Source: Siphonodentalium dalli
Taxonomy: Eukaryota; Mollusca; Scaphopoda; Gadilida; Siphonodentaliidae
Reading direction: 5' to 3'
Assembly: GCA_032622095.1 (NCBI GenBank)
Contig: CP136065.1
Span: 214,872,151 to 214,936,150 of the forward strand
DNA: 64,000 nt
Shown in pieces: positions 34,225 through 46,420 of the stretch (the stretch's first letter is position 1; each line of letters opens with the position of its first letter). The position numbers and the translations under genes were made by a program. The notes under the pieces are model-generated. The model did not search any database. It was not told where the DNA came from and saw only the letters and a program-made list of their open reading frames with translations.

Positions 34225-34798
34225 TGGTGTATGATTGCCACGGGTGTATGAATGTATGAATGACCGAGTGTGTGGGGTATTGGTATATATAGAAGGGCCG
34301 TATGGTCATTGGTGGGGTGTATACATGTATCTTTTTCTTGGACTGACTATGGTTATGGGTGTGGTATATATGTATATCTTCAGTGGCTATATGGCCCTGT
34401 GTGTGGCGACTAGGTATACAGGTAGTGACTGTATGGCCAATGGTGAAGTGCATAGGTATGCAAGGAGTGGCTGTATGGTCAGGGGGTGACCTCTACCCAT
34501 GCTTGGAGTGACTATATTATTATGGGTGTGGTGTACATGCATATATTGAGTGGCTATATATGCCCATGGGTGTGGCGAATATGTATACATGGGTGATCTT
34601 TGACAAAAGGTTGTGTGAATAGGTATACAGGGGGTGACTGTAATATATTTGGTGTGATTGTCATGGGTGTGGTGTATATAGAACTTAGAAGGGATGTATG
34701 GCCGTTAGTGGGATGTATATCTATATACTTGGAATGACTATGTTTATGGGTGTGGTGTATATGTATATCTTAAGTGGATATATGGCCATGGGTGTGGC

Positions 34799-34840
<42 letters not shown>

Positions 34841-35600
34841 GTGGAGTGACTATATGAGTATGGGTGTGGTTTATATGACGAGTGGCTATATGGCCATGTG
34901 TGTGGCGAATATGTATACAGGGGTGACCTTTGGCAACAGGTGGTGTGCATATGTATACAAGGAGTGACTGTGTGGTAATAAATTTGCTATGTGATTGTCA
35001 TGGGTGAGGTGTATATAAAACTTAGAAGGGATGTGTGGTCGTTGGTGGGGTGTATATCTATATACTTGGAATGACTATGGTTATGGGTGCGGTGTATATG
35101 TATATCTTGAGTGGCTATATGGCCATGGGTGTGGCGACTATATATATATATACTTGGAGTGACTCTGTGGTTATGGGTGTGGTGTATATGTATATAATGA
35201 GTGGTTATATGGTCATGTGTGTGGCGAATATGTATACAGGCGTGACCTTTGGCAAAATGTGGTGTGAATAGGTATACAAGGAGTGACTGTATGGTAATAC
35301 ATTTCTATGTGATTGTCATGGGTGAGAAATATTTTCAAGCCTGAGGTGTGTGAATGGCGAGTGTGCGGGGTATTGGTTTAAAAAGAAGGACTTTATGGCC
35401 ATTGCTGGGGTGTATATGCATACGTGGAGTGAATCGATGGTTATGTGTGAGGTGGATATGTTGATCTTGAGTGGCTATATGGCCATGGGTGTGACGACAA
35501 AGTATACATAAGGCCAATGGTGGAGTGAATAGGTATGCAAGGAGTGAATGTGTGGTCATCAATGTGGTGCATGATTAGCATGGGTGAGGTGTATCATTCA
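34225..35600. repeat. Satellite-like GTGTGGTGTATATGTATAT repeats, ~340-400-bp higher-order unit (copy A)
   Basis: The block GAAGGG..TATGG..GTGGGGTGTAT starts near 34283, 34688, 35027 and 35385. Inside each are GGAATGACTATG, GTGGCTATATGGCCATG and GGGTGTGGCGA modules. An AT microsatellite of ~38 bp is at 34802-34839. All frames here (MYIYI.. and HTHTHN-rich) are repeat translations. Confidence 0.85.
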
Positions 35601-35914
35601 AGCCCGGAGATGCCCGGAGATGTATATTATAGAGTTAGATAATTATAGTGTGATCCCTTAAGGGACTTTAGTGACTAAATATATGATGCTTAATTATAGG
35701 GAGAACTTCTTGGAAGGGGTGCCCTGGTGGGGGTCACGTGTCATGATAAAATCAGGTTTCCATGGCAACGGCATTAAATATTTGAAGAAAAATGTAATGA
35801 AAGTGTCAGTGACAATGCAGCTCAACTTGTAGCGGTGATAATTTCATGTGACAGTCATTGGAACGATTAGGAATGCGGAAAATTCAAATATCTAAGTATT
35901 AGATATCAACATGA

Positions 35915-36400
35915 AGAGATATATCCAATATGGCCGTTGGCGGCCATATTTTTCCAATGACATTCAAAACATTTATATCTCCCATCTGTTAGATCAACAT
36001 CAAGATGAATATGAAGTTTCGGATTAGGGAAGTGGACTCTAGGGTGTGCTAAAGGATTTAGTCATGCAAAGAGTAAAATCCAAAATGGTGCCGGTGGCAT
36101 GTTTATAAAAGGAAATTCGGAAAAAACTAGATTACTCCAATCTTGTAGTCATATCGAAGATCCATGTGAAGTTTATTGACGATCGGACAACTAGGGTGTC
36201 GTCAGTATGGTGTACCGAAATGATTTAGTCATACAAAGAGCAAAATCCAAGATGGCTGCTTTTGGCCATGTTTTTAAACAAATTCGGAAATATTGAAACT
36301 CTCATCTAGATGTCAGCCGAAGATGCATATGAAGATTGGTGACGATCGGATGAGAGATGTGACCTGTTTGGTTTGCTAAAGGAATTTGTTGACGAAACAC
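35915..36400. repeat. ~150-bp repeats with AAAATCCAAGATGGCNGC core (copy A)
   Basis: Three related units near 35930, 36065 and 36240 share ATGGC(C/T)G..GGCCATGTTTTTA, ATTCGGAAA, ATATGAAG and GACGATCGGA. The GGCGGCCAT core recalls the repeat at 994-1500. Confidence 0.65.
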
Positions 36401-37279
36401 TCGCACGGAGGTCTGTGCAACCCATGGCAATATTATATTTCAAACTTGACTTTGTCAAGTTGAGGTACAAATTTATTGGAAATGAATAACTACCATAAAA
36501 AGTACATGATCCGAACTGGTAAAAGACTGGAATGACTATTCAATACTGCTTCAGGAATGTTAACATAATCTGAGTTGTGTGCTGGAACATTGTAAGCATT
36601 ACTTTTGCAACAACTTATACAAACATGTAGGCTTATATGGTTTTAGGTCATATTTCCGTCGCAAATTCCTCAGCTGAACAGCTATCTCCAATAATGTGGC
36701 CTATTAACAGTTGATTGCTCCCTGCTTGAGTAAATGGCCTGAATACCAACACTATTCATTTGGGCTGGCTATTGAATGTAACTGTTGTTGCAAATGGCTA
36801 CTCTAAATGTTCCAGCACACAACTGATATTCTGTTAAAATTATTGAAGCATTGTTGCGCTCTATTAAGTAGTCCCTCGAGCCTTTTACTAGTTTAGATCA
36901 TATTCTGTTTATGGCTTTTATTCATTTCCAATAATTTGTTTATACTTGTGGAGAACACTCCTCGAACAATTTCCTTTATAAAAATATTATTAAAGTCATA
37001 TTTTTGACATTTTTGTTGTTATATAATATGCTTGAGTTGATCTCATGTAGCATAAATTCCTTGAGGTGATTTAACCCTTTGAACCCGGAAGCTTCACAGC
37101 GATCGACACCCTGACCCTGGGCTCCCCGTAGTATTTTTCATTAAATTAGACAGTGTCTTGTCGCATGATGGTTATGTTTAAATTGTGACATGGATCTGAA
37201 ATTTACAGGTTTGTCCCCCATGGATCACTGATCGGTATAATATCGGGAGACTTTGCCACGCGGCAACTCCTTTGTAACG

Positions 37280-37292
37280 GTTGCTAGGCAAC
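37280..37292. promoter_or_regulatory. Canonical X-box (RFX site), copy A
   Basis: GTTGCTAGGCAAC is a full palindromic X-box, the RFX-factor site of ciliary gene promoters. It lies 38 bp upstream of an ATG opening a short candidate coding exon. Confidence 0.5.
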
Positions 37293-37330
37293 TACGCGGA
37301 ATTGACTGGGAAATGCAAGTATAGCTTAAT

Positions 37331-37373
37331 ATGGCGTCGAAATTCTACGACAGTGATTGCGTTTTCGATGCAG
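37331..37373 (+). CDS. Candidate first coding exon behind an X-box (copy A)
   Basis: The frame encodes MASKFYDSDCVFDA and then one base before GTAATA at 37374, a plausible donor leaving phase 1. The ATG context (AATATGG) is acceptable. Together with the X-box 38 bp upstream it looks like the 5' end of an RFX-controlled gene, but I could not identify a second exon or the protein family. Both the X-box and the exon are unchanged in the duplicate at 43948. If the exon is real, the duplication has given two promoters and first exons, and only the distal copy B is contiguous with whatever lies beyond 44308. Confidence 0.35.
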
Positions 37374-37664
37374 GTAATACCCTGATGTAAAATTTGAGAT
37401 ATACCCGATCTTAAGACTGAACCAAATGTCTTATTTAAGGGTATAGCGACAGTTGCTAGGAAAATACCACAAATGATCGAATAAAACCATAGCACTAACC
37501 ATTCAGATGTATTGTTGCCTTAATTTAGTCTAGTATCTAGTCCCTTGTTGTTGGTTGTGTTCGAAGGAGGCACATGTCTGGTATTATATACAAGCATGTT
37601 ATGCATGGACCACTGGGCATTATAAGATAGAAAGACTTTGCCACCCGATCTCTCCTTAGTAATT

Positions 37665-37677
37665 GTTACTAGGCAAC
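37665..37677. promoter_or_regulatory. X-box-like site in a repeated ~65-bp block, copy A
   Basis: GTTACTAGGCAAC differs from the canonical site by one base. The surrounding block (GACTTTGCCAC.., then CAACTAC(C/G)CGGAATTG) is a diverged repeat of 37250-37310, about 385 bp upstream. Confidence 0.4.
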
Positions 37678-37694
37678 TACCCGGAATTGGCTAT

Positions 37695-39332
37695 ACTGGG
37701 GTGTAGCAGGCGTGACCGGCTTACTACCGGTACACGCGATGCGTTCAAATTTACAACTGATATCGAGTCCACGATGAACATCTGACCTAGTGCCTTCATA
37801 TTTTAGGCGGGCAACTACTTCATAAGTGTTTGGAGAACATAACACATAATCAACAGTACTCACGTCTTTACATGTGCTTAGTCCCTAATTAACACCTTTG
37901 CGTCCATTCAGGATCACCATGTCTGCCTGACCACATACATGCATTAGCTTACCGCCTGAGTTGTTTGACCGGGGATCAGTGTTTACTCTATCGATAAACT
38001 ATGTCACTAATGTCCAAATGTCAAAATTTTGTTGCTATTTTTATCGCGTGTTTGGTGTCACTAAGTGTTCCGATTTGGGCGTTAAAATCTCGGGCGTTTA
38101 TTATGTGGTCATAATTTATGATTTTTTCCATAATTGATATCGTTAGGTTTTCGAACATGTTATCTTTACAATAGTTGGAATTTTCCGGAGGAACATATAT
38201 GTACTGTCTCACACTCGTCGTCAATAATCATGACGAGCTCTCGGTATTGATCTTTAATTACAATACATAAACCACCTGATCTTAACCGAGAGATCTTTTT
38301 ACGATTTTTAACCCCGTGCGTGTGAAAGTTCTCTATTTCTATCGTGTCGATATTGTCAGTTTTTGTTTCCTGCATGAAAACAATATAAAATTCATTTAGG
38401 AATGCTGTGAATTCTGGGTCGTCCAGTTTTGATCGTAACCCACATTCATTTATTGATAATAATTTCAGGTCACTGATGGTAACTCCCGGGCATCCATATG
38501 TAATACCCCCCCCCCTGCATCAGAATTGGGCTGGGTGTGGAATTGGGTGCGCTCTTTTGCAAAACTGGGGTGGGTGTATTTGGTCCACATTTACGAAAGT
38601 TTATAAGTTTGTCACTGTGGCCTGATGTGGCCTGATGTGCCATGCAGGTGTGGACACACGGTCCTTATCCATGATTGTTCTATTGCTAATCGAACTGACT
38701 TGAGGTTTTCTTATACCACCACGACCACGTCCTCTGAATTTACATGTATATGTTGGGGGGGGGATGAACAACACTCCCTTCGGCACAGTGTTTGTTGACT
38801 TCTGTAAGTTTTTTGTTTCACTAGCTTTGCTGGCAGCGCTTCCTTTTTGTAATTTACGTGGCTGTTGTCCCTGTTGTTGGCGCACTTGCTAATGTTTACT
38901 TTGTTGTTTCGTGTTTTGATTTTGTTGTAACTGACGGTGTGGCCCTTTCACTGGTGGGACATCTTGTATAGACTCCGGTCTGTAGTGGTGGGTTCCCTGT
39001 GGTTTAACAATTTTATTGTCAACATACAACCTGTCAACTACGACCCTCGCTTCCATTCCTCGGTCGCGCTCTTCTTTGGCCATTGGATTAAGCACCTCTT
39101 TCCTGTGTGTATTGACAATTTTCGGGAGACGTGTGTAGTAATCCGATCCCTTTAGTAGTCCACCTTTCCTTCGGATAAACTCCCTGTCCTTACAATTTAC
39201 GAATTTTACCGATATCGGGCGGCTTCTCCCCTCCGCGTACTGTCCCATTCGATAAGCTTTGCCTATTTCAATCCTATTGTTTATATTGAGCATTTGTCGA
39301 AAGATATCTGCCGTTTCTTTCAGTGTTGACAT
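37695..39332 (-). pseudogene. LINE ORF1/endonuclease remnant, copy B
   Basis: The duplicate of the 31073-32709 part of the LINE. It carries the same interrupting TAG after QQSK(Y/H), the same ARDFNA change and the same endonuclease frameshift. These lesions therefore predate the duplication. One replacement is visible in ORF1 (RIEV to RIEI). The frame at 37669-37863 runs across the duplication junction and is artificial. Confidence 0.9.
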
Positions 39333-40847
39333 ATACTGCCGTCAGAATCGTGTTCTAACTGACACATATACAAAGAATCCTTTGAATCCGGGCGTAATAC
39401 ACGGTGGCCTATATAGCAATATGACTACACCGCAGACAATGGTTGCTGGGTCATGGTGATTTTAACGTACCGTTGCGGCAACTCAGATTGCTCGTTACAA
39501 CATGCTGTGTGGACAACATGCTACACATAAAAAGCAATGTCTTTTGAAATAAACCTCAACTAAGGAGATAAATGTACTTTGTTGAGTTGTATATTCGGTG
39601 ATTTTAAAGCAGTTTGTGATCAAGCCGGCCTGTCGAATGTCCAACTCAACAAGATACGTTTTTTCCATTGAAATTCGATTCGCCCAAAAATAAATGGAAA
39701 TAAACTGCACGAAATACATTTTTGTCGGCATTTAATCCGACGTCCTTTTTTCGGTCATCAAATCTCTGGGTACACTCGATCGGCTGAATTCTGGCCTCTT
39801 GTCCACACCATCCTAATAACCACGGTGTTCCAAGTCAGAACTTGGTCTCGCGAAACCACCTGGCCCCAAGCTGTGCTCGGCGGATTATTGTACAATCAAT
39901 GACAATCAATGACAATCTATGAACAAAAGCATGATGCGCGCTCCATCGAGATTGTCGTGTCGTGTTGGTGTCGCCAAACATGAGCACGTAAAAGCGGCTT
40001 ATCTCCGTATTGTATAGAACTACCTGTATGCCGTGCCGTTAGACAGGGATCACGGGGCAGGGGTGGTGCAGATTTCTCACTATTTATGCGAATGTCACGA
40101 CGTTATCAGTTTTACGGGTGGATGAAAGTCTACACAGACAATAAATGTCACCGATGAATCACTCCTCTGTGTGTAGAAACCTCCAACCCCGGAAAGCAAC
40201 CGACAAACTTGCCCAGATAAACGATTCAGATTATCCTGACTTAGCGAGGATCGCGAATGCACGCTTGTCTGTATTCGAACCAACTTCGTCAGCGCTAGAC
40301 GGCACATGCATGGCGGCATAATGCACTGTTCATTCTTCCGACAGGACCACCGGGGTCCTTTCCAATCAATGTAGTGTAAACTATTGTGTGTTCAGATCAA
40401 GAACCAACTATATATTGTTCAACTTTGAGTCAAAATATTACAGTGCTATTATACAATAAGTTCAAGACATTCCAACCACCTCCTGGGTTATTGCGTTAGG
40501 TTCGTAATTTCTAACTGTTTCTGAAAATGAGGTATACACTGTATCAATTAGAATATTGCAAACTTAAAGATGAGATATTCAGTTGTCTCTGGCATTATTA
40601 ATTTAGTGGGGTGCAAATGGAAATGATAAGTTTAACAAAACCCCAAACAAAACCCAATTAGTCACGTTCCTGTATGTTTCGCTCATGTCGCCACTCCCTT
40701 GTTCGGGACTATTATGACTGTTCGGTAACGGCTGAAATTGTCAAATCCAAGTCTTATATTTAAGTCATGCTGTGAACGTGGTGTTTTAAAGTTGGAACTT
40801 CGAGTTTCCTAAAAATACTCATTGCTGTTTGTCGCAACCAAACTATT

Positions 40848-41421
40848 TGGTGTATGATTGCCACGGGTGTATGAATGTATGAATGACCGAGTGTGTGGGG
40901 TATTGGTATATATAGAAGGGCCGTATGGTCATTGGTGGGGTGTATACATGTATCTTTTTCTTGGACTGACTATGGTTATGGGTGTGGTATATATGTATAT
41001 CTTCAGTGGCTATATGGCCCTGTGTGTGGCGACTAGGTATACAGGTAGTGACTGTATGGCCAATGGTGAAGTGCATAGGTATGCAAGGAGTGGCTGTATG
41101 GTCAGGGGGTGACCTCTACCCATGCTTGGAGTGACTATATTATTATGGGTGTGGTGTACATGCATATATTGAGTGGCTATATATGCCCATGGGTGTGGCG
41201 AATATGTATACATGGGTGATCTTTGACAAAAGGTTGTGTGAATAGGTATACAGGGGGTGACTGTAATATATTTGGTGTGATTGTCATGGGTGTGGTGTAT
41301 ATAGAACTTAGAAGGGATGTATGGCCGTTAGTGGGATGTATATCTATATACTTGGAATGACTATGTTTATGGGTGTGGTGTATATGTATATCTTAAGTGG
41401 ATATATGGCCATGGGTGTGGC

Positions 41422-41457
<36 letters not shown>

Positions 41458-42220
41458 GTGGAGTGACTATATGAGTATGGGTGTGGTTTATATGACGAGT
41501 GGCTATATGGCCATGTGTGTGGCGAATATGTATACAGGGGTGACCTTTGGCAACAGGTGGTGTGCATATGTATACAAGGAGTGACTGTGTGGTAATAAAT
41601 TTGCTATGTGATTGTCATGGGTGAGGTGTATATAAAACTTAGAAGGGATGTGTGGTCGTTGGTGGGGTGTATGTCTATATACTTGGAATGACTATGGTTA
41701 TGGGTGCGGTGTATATGTATATCTTGAGTGGCTATATGGCCATGGGTGTGGCGACTATATATATATATACTTGGAGTGACTCTGTGGTTATGGGTGTGGT
41801 GTATATGTATATAATGAGTGGTTATATGGTCATGTGTGTGGCGAATATGTATACAGGCGTGACCTTTGGCAAAATGTGGTGTGAATAGGTATACAAGGAG
41901 TGACTGTATGGTAATACATTTCTATGTGATTGTCATGGGTGAGAAATATTTTCAAGCCTGATGTGTGTGAATGGCGAGTGTGCGGGGTATTGGTTTAAAA
42001 AGAAGGACTTTATGGCCATTGCTGGGGTGTATATGCATACGTGGAGTGAATCGATGGTTATGTGTGAGGTGGATATGTTGATCTTGAGTGGCTATATGGC
42101 CATGGGTGTGACGACAAAGTATACATAAGGCCAATGGTGGAGTGAATAGGTATGCAAGGAGTGAATGTGTGGTCATCAATGTGGTGCATGATTAGCATGG
42201 GTGAGGTGTATCATTCAAGC
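40848..42220. repeat. GTGTGGTGTATATGTATAT satellite-like repeats (copy B)
   Basis: The duplicate of 34225-35600. The AT tract at 41425-41456 is 6 bp shorter than in copy A, the main length difference between the duplicates. Confidence 0.85.
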
Positions 42221-43896
42221 CCGGAGATGCCCGGAGATGTATATTATAGAGTTAGATAATTATAGTGTGATCCCTTAAGGGACTTTAGTGACTAAATATA
42301 TGATGCTTAATTATAGGGAGAACTTCTTGGAAGGGGTGCCCTGGTGGGGGTCACGTGTCATGATAAAATCAGGTTTCCATGGCAACGGCATTAAATATTT
42401 GAAGAAAAATGTAATGAAAGTGTCAGTGACAATGCAGCTCAACTTGTAGCGGTGATAATTTCATGTGACAGTCATTGGAACGATTAGGAATGCGGAAAAT
42501 TCAAATATCTAAGTATTAGATATCAACATGAAGAGATATATCCAATATGGCCGTTGGCGGCCATATTTTTCCAATGACATTCAAAACATTTATATCTCCC
42601 ATCTGTTAGATCAACATCAAGATGAATATGAAGTTTCGGATTAGGGAAGTGGACTCTAGGGTGTGCTAAAGGATTTAGTCATGCAAAGAGTAAAATCCAA
42701 AATGGTGCCGGTGGCATGTTTATAAAAGGAAATTCGGAAAAAACTAGATTACTCCAATCTTGTAGTCATATCGAAGATCCATGTGAAGTTTATTGACGAT
42801 CGGACAACTAGGGTGTCGTCAGTATGGTGTACCGAAATGATTTAGTCATACAAAGAGCAAAATCCAAGATGGCTGCTTTTGGCCATGTTTTTAAACAAAT
42901 TCGGAAATATTGAAACTCTCATCTAGATGTCAGCCGAAGATGCATATGAAGATTGGTGACGATCGGATGAGAGATGTGACCTGTTTGGTTTGCTAAAGGA
43001 ATTTGTTGACGAAACACTCGCACGGAGGTCTGTGCAACCCATGGCAATATTATATTTCAAACTTGACTTTGTCAAGTTGAGGTACAAATTTATTGGAAAT
43101 GAATAACTACCATAAAAAGTACATGATCCGAACTGGTAAAAGACTGGAATGACTATTCAATACTGCTTCAGGAATGTTAACATAATCTGAGTTGTGTGCT
43201 GGAACATTGTAAGCATTACTTTTGCAACAACTTATACAAACATGTAGGCTTATATGGTTTTAGGTCATATTTCCGTCGCAAATTCCTCAGCTGAACAGCT
43301 ATCTCCAATAATGTGGCCTATTAACAGTTGATTGCTCCCTGCTTGAGTAAATGGCCTGAATACCAACACTATTCATTTGGGCTGGCTATTGAATGTAACT
43401 GTTGTTGCAAATGGCTACTCTAAATGTTCCAGCACACAACTGATATTCTGTTAAAATTATTGAAGCATTGTTGCGCTCTATTAAGTAGTCCCTCGAGCCT
43501 TTTACTAGTTTAGATCATATTCTGTTTATGGCTTTTATTCATTTCCAATAATTTGTTTATACTTGTGGAGAACACTCCTCGAACAATTTCCTTTATAAAA
43601 ATATTATTAAAGTCATATTTTTGACATTTTTGTTGTTATATAATATGCTTGAGTTGATCTCATGTAGCATAAATTCCTTGAGGTGATTTAACCCTTTGAA
43701 CCCGGAAGCTTCACAGCGATCGACACCCTGACCCTGGGCTCCCCGTAGTATTTTTCATTAAATTAGACAGTGTCTTGTCGCATGATGGTTATGTTTAAAT
43801 TGTGACATGGATCTGAAATTTACAGGTTTGTCCCCCATGGATCACTGATCGGTATAATATCGGGAGACTTTGCCACGCGGCAACTCCTTTGTAACG

Positions 43897-43909
43897 GTTG
43901 CTAGGCAAC
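43897..43909. promoter_or_regulatory. Canonical X-box (RFX site), copy B
   Basis: GTTGCTAGGCAAC, identical to 37280-37292 and again 38 bp before the candidate start codon. Confidence 0.5.
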
Positions 43910-43947
43910 TACGCGGAATTGACTGGGAAATGCAAGTATAGCTTAAT

Positions 43948-43990
43948 ATGGCGTCGAAATTCTACGACAGTGATTGCGTTTTCGATGCAG
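43948..43990 (+). CDS. Candidate first coding exon behind an X-box (copy B)
   Basis: Same 14 codons and GTAATA donor as 37331-37373. This copy faces unique sequence to the right, so it is the better candidate to splice to a downstream exon. None was recognised between 44 and 57 kb. A non-coding or very distant partner, or no gene at all, are the alternatives. Confidence 0.33.
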
Positions 43991-44281
43991 GTAATACCCT
44001 GATGTAAAATTTGAGATATACCCGATCTTAAGACTGAACCAAATGTCTTATTTAAGGGTATAGCGACAGTTGCTAGGAAAATACCACAAATGATCGAATA
44101 AAACCATAGCACTAACCATTCAGATGTATTGTTGCCTTAATTTAGTCTAGTATCTAGTCCCTTGTTGTTGGTTGTGTTCGAAGGAGGCACATGTCTGATA
44201 TTATATACAAGCATGTTATGCATGGACCACTGGGCATTATAAGATAGAAAGACTTTGCCACCCGATCTCTCCTTAGTAATT

Positions 44282-44294
44282 GTTACTAGGCAAC
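44282..44294. promoter_or_regulatory. X-box-like site, copy B
   Basis: GTTACTAGGCAAC, duplicate of 37665-37677, 14 bp before the end of the duplicated unit. Confidence 0.4.
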
Positions 44295-44308
44295 TACCCG
44301 GAATTGGC

Positions 44309-46300
44309 AAGACAAATTTAAAAAACGTATGGAACATGCAATTATATATGTCCTATATATATAGCGGCATATGTCACTTAAAAATGCATGTTTTTATGAA
44401 TTATAGCCTATGTAATGCGCATGCACATATATTCCTACCCGATAATAGCGGCCAACAATTCCATATACACAAACTGGCCACCTCTGATGGGTATGGGGCC
44501 ATTTAAATAGAGAGTAGTGGGTATGTCGTGTATAAGTACGCCATATATAAACGGTTTATTTGCCATTGAGTTGCTCTGCGCATGCACGAATATAAACGTG
44601 ACATGTGATAGACACTTCCCCATATCGTCGCTCGATAATCACAATATGCCAACTCTGTTTTTTCCGAGAAAATGGCGATTGAAGGTTTTGGTCATTTCAA
44701 AATATCATGATCTCCGATTTTGTGCTCTTTAAAAGCTGGAGATATCTCTGTTGAGCTTTATATGATGACTAATTTGTAGAGTAAACAAAATATCGAGTAA
44801 AATCGCAAGAAATGTGATTTAGGGACGCGTGGATATAGAACTACTGTTTAAAAAAAAATTCTATTTGGATTTCAGTTGTCGGAGATTAAATTGTATAGCC
44901 CTAACTACTCCTCGATTATTTAAATTTATCTCATGTCTTATCTGTAGATACAACAGTGTATATTATAAGCATACCGAGCAAGAGTCACTACTTGTATTAA
45001 CCATGCACTGTTATGGGAGTGAAAGCATGGCGGCCAGGGATGGCGCCACCAGCTGTTATACGAACACATGATGATACAGACCCAGGTTGATACGGACACT
45101 GTATACTGGTTTATACGGACCCCGGCTGGTATGGGCATCGGCATATGACTGAAATATGTTTTTCTTGTGTTTGACAAAATTGAATATGTAGTTCAATTAA
45201 ATAAATAGTTTAAATAAACGTTGTAACTCATACTACTTGTAAAAGGCAGCTTAATTGTCATTGGTGATCTCCATAAGTTCTAGAGTATATATATATACAG
45301 TGTACCAGGTTACTTCCTGAATGGCGCTGTCCACATGTTTTCCTAAATATTTGTTGAAATTTTGTATGAGCATTGACCAAATTCGAAACCCCATTCAAAC
45401 TATCATGTGAACTTTGGGACATATGTAATCAATATACATATATATTAATATAATTTCATCAATGGATAATAGTTGACATATAATGTTGACACTGAAAGTT
45501 CGTATCAACTTGAGCGCAGCAAACACAGTCGGTAAATACATCTTTAGTTATTGTACTCAGTGGCGATAATGCTTTGGGAGAGTGATTCACTGTGACCCAC
45601 TCAACCCCGAAATCGACATACGACATATTACATATACGTGTGTTGCTTATCGCACACTCTTTACATATTCTATTCCGACCATTGTGAATTGAAATTAAAT
45701 CAAATTATTGCTCAATTATTAACGTTACTGACTTCTTTTGTTGAATTCAATGCAATTTTTAGACATGCTATGGGCACAGCACTTGTGTGCTGCTACGTCA
45801 ATATCAGGTATTGATGAGTGGTCCCTCAATGAGATCACATGTCGATCCATGTATGGTGTAAATGTAAAACGTATTATGTCTTTTAAATGCCTGATAGCGA
45901 TGTATACACTGTGTCACGACGTGTATATTTTGTGGTAACCGACGTAGAATATTTCTTTTATTAATTTTTGTAAAGAGCTCCGAACCCCATCCGCGCTATC
46001 AAGATATATACACATTTGGTGGTTCTATAACCCACACCGTTACATTCCTGGTAAATATTACCCCTATTATAGTTATATAGATGGCCTCGTTATTTTCTAT
46101 ATATATAGTGGACATGCCGACAGACAAATATTCGAACATATACAGATACTAGATCACAGGCCTAAAATGTTATGTTAATATGTTTAAATAAAGTAAAATA
46201 TAAATAAAATTGCATTTCTTAATTGAGGTCCACACTGTTAAAAACATTTTTTTCTCATACGATACAATGATACGGAAAATTGATGCCGGCACAATGTAAC
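44309..46300. other. Mostly unique AT-rich sequence; one dispersed-repeat fragment
   Basis: The segment 45555-45680 (GGCGATAATGC, GGGAGAGTGATTCACTG, TTGCTTATCGCACACTC) is a fragment of the family at 22340-23577 and 58590-59006. No gene was recognised elsewhere; several ~80-codon frames lack family features. Confidence 0.5.
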
Positions 46301-46308
46301 GTGAGGGC

Positions 46309-46420
46309 ACGGAACAATGTACCGTAAGGGTTACGGAACAATGTACCGTAAGGGTTACGGAACAATGTACCGTAATGGTTACGGAACAATGCACCGTAAT
46401 GGTTACGGAACATTGTACCA
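46309..46420. repeat. Minisatellite, 24-bp unit, ~4.7 copies
   Basis: ACGGAACAATGTACCGTAAG plus GGTT repeats head to tail with T/G variation. It contains GTACC/GGTAC-like partial palindromes. The minus frame (TVHCSVT repeats) is its translation. Confidence 0.93.

Larger units (their letters stand above)
31073..37691. repeat. 6.6-kb tandem duplication, copy A
   Basis: This span is repeated at 37695-44308 with only a few differences seen: an A-to-G at 32274/38897, a C-to-T at 32643/39266, an A-to-T at 32738/39361, one extra C in a C-run near 31888 and a 6-bp shorter AT tract. Homology begins at ACTGGGGTGTAGC and ends at CCCGGAATTGGC. A 3-bp TAT lies between the copies. Confidence 0.97.
37695..44308. 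repeat. 6.6-kb tandem duplication, copy B
   Basis: The second copy of 31073-37691, offset 6,622-6,623 bp before the AT tract and 6,617 bp after it. Its left edge cuts into the LINE, so copy B lacks the LINE segment at 30909-31072. It contains the same satellite, X-box and candidate exon. Confidence 0.97.

Noticed and set aside
34225-35600. Frames on both strands (MYIYILGMT.., HTHNH..) and their duplicates at 40848-42220
   Set aside because: Translations of the satellite and AT tract; the same residues recur at satellite spacing.
37669-37863. 64-codon minus frame with endonuclease-like N-terminus and novel C-terminus
   Set aside because: Its end is an artefact of reading across the duplication junction at 37691-37695.
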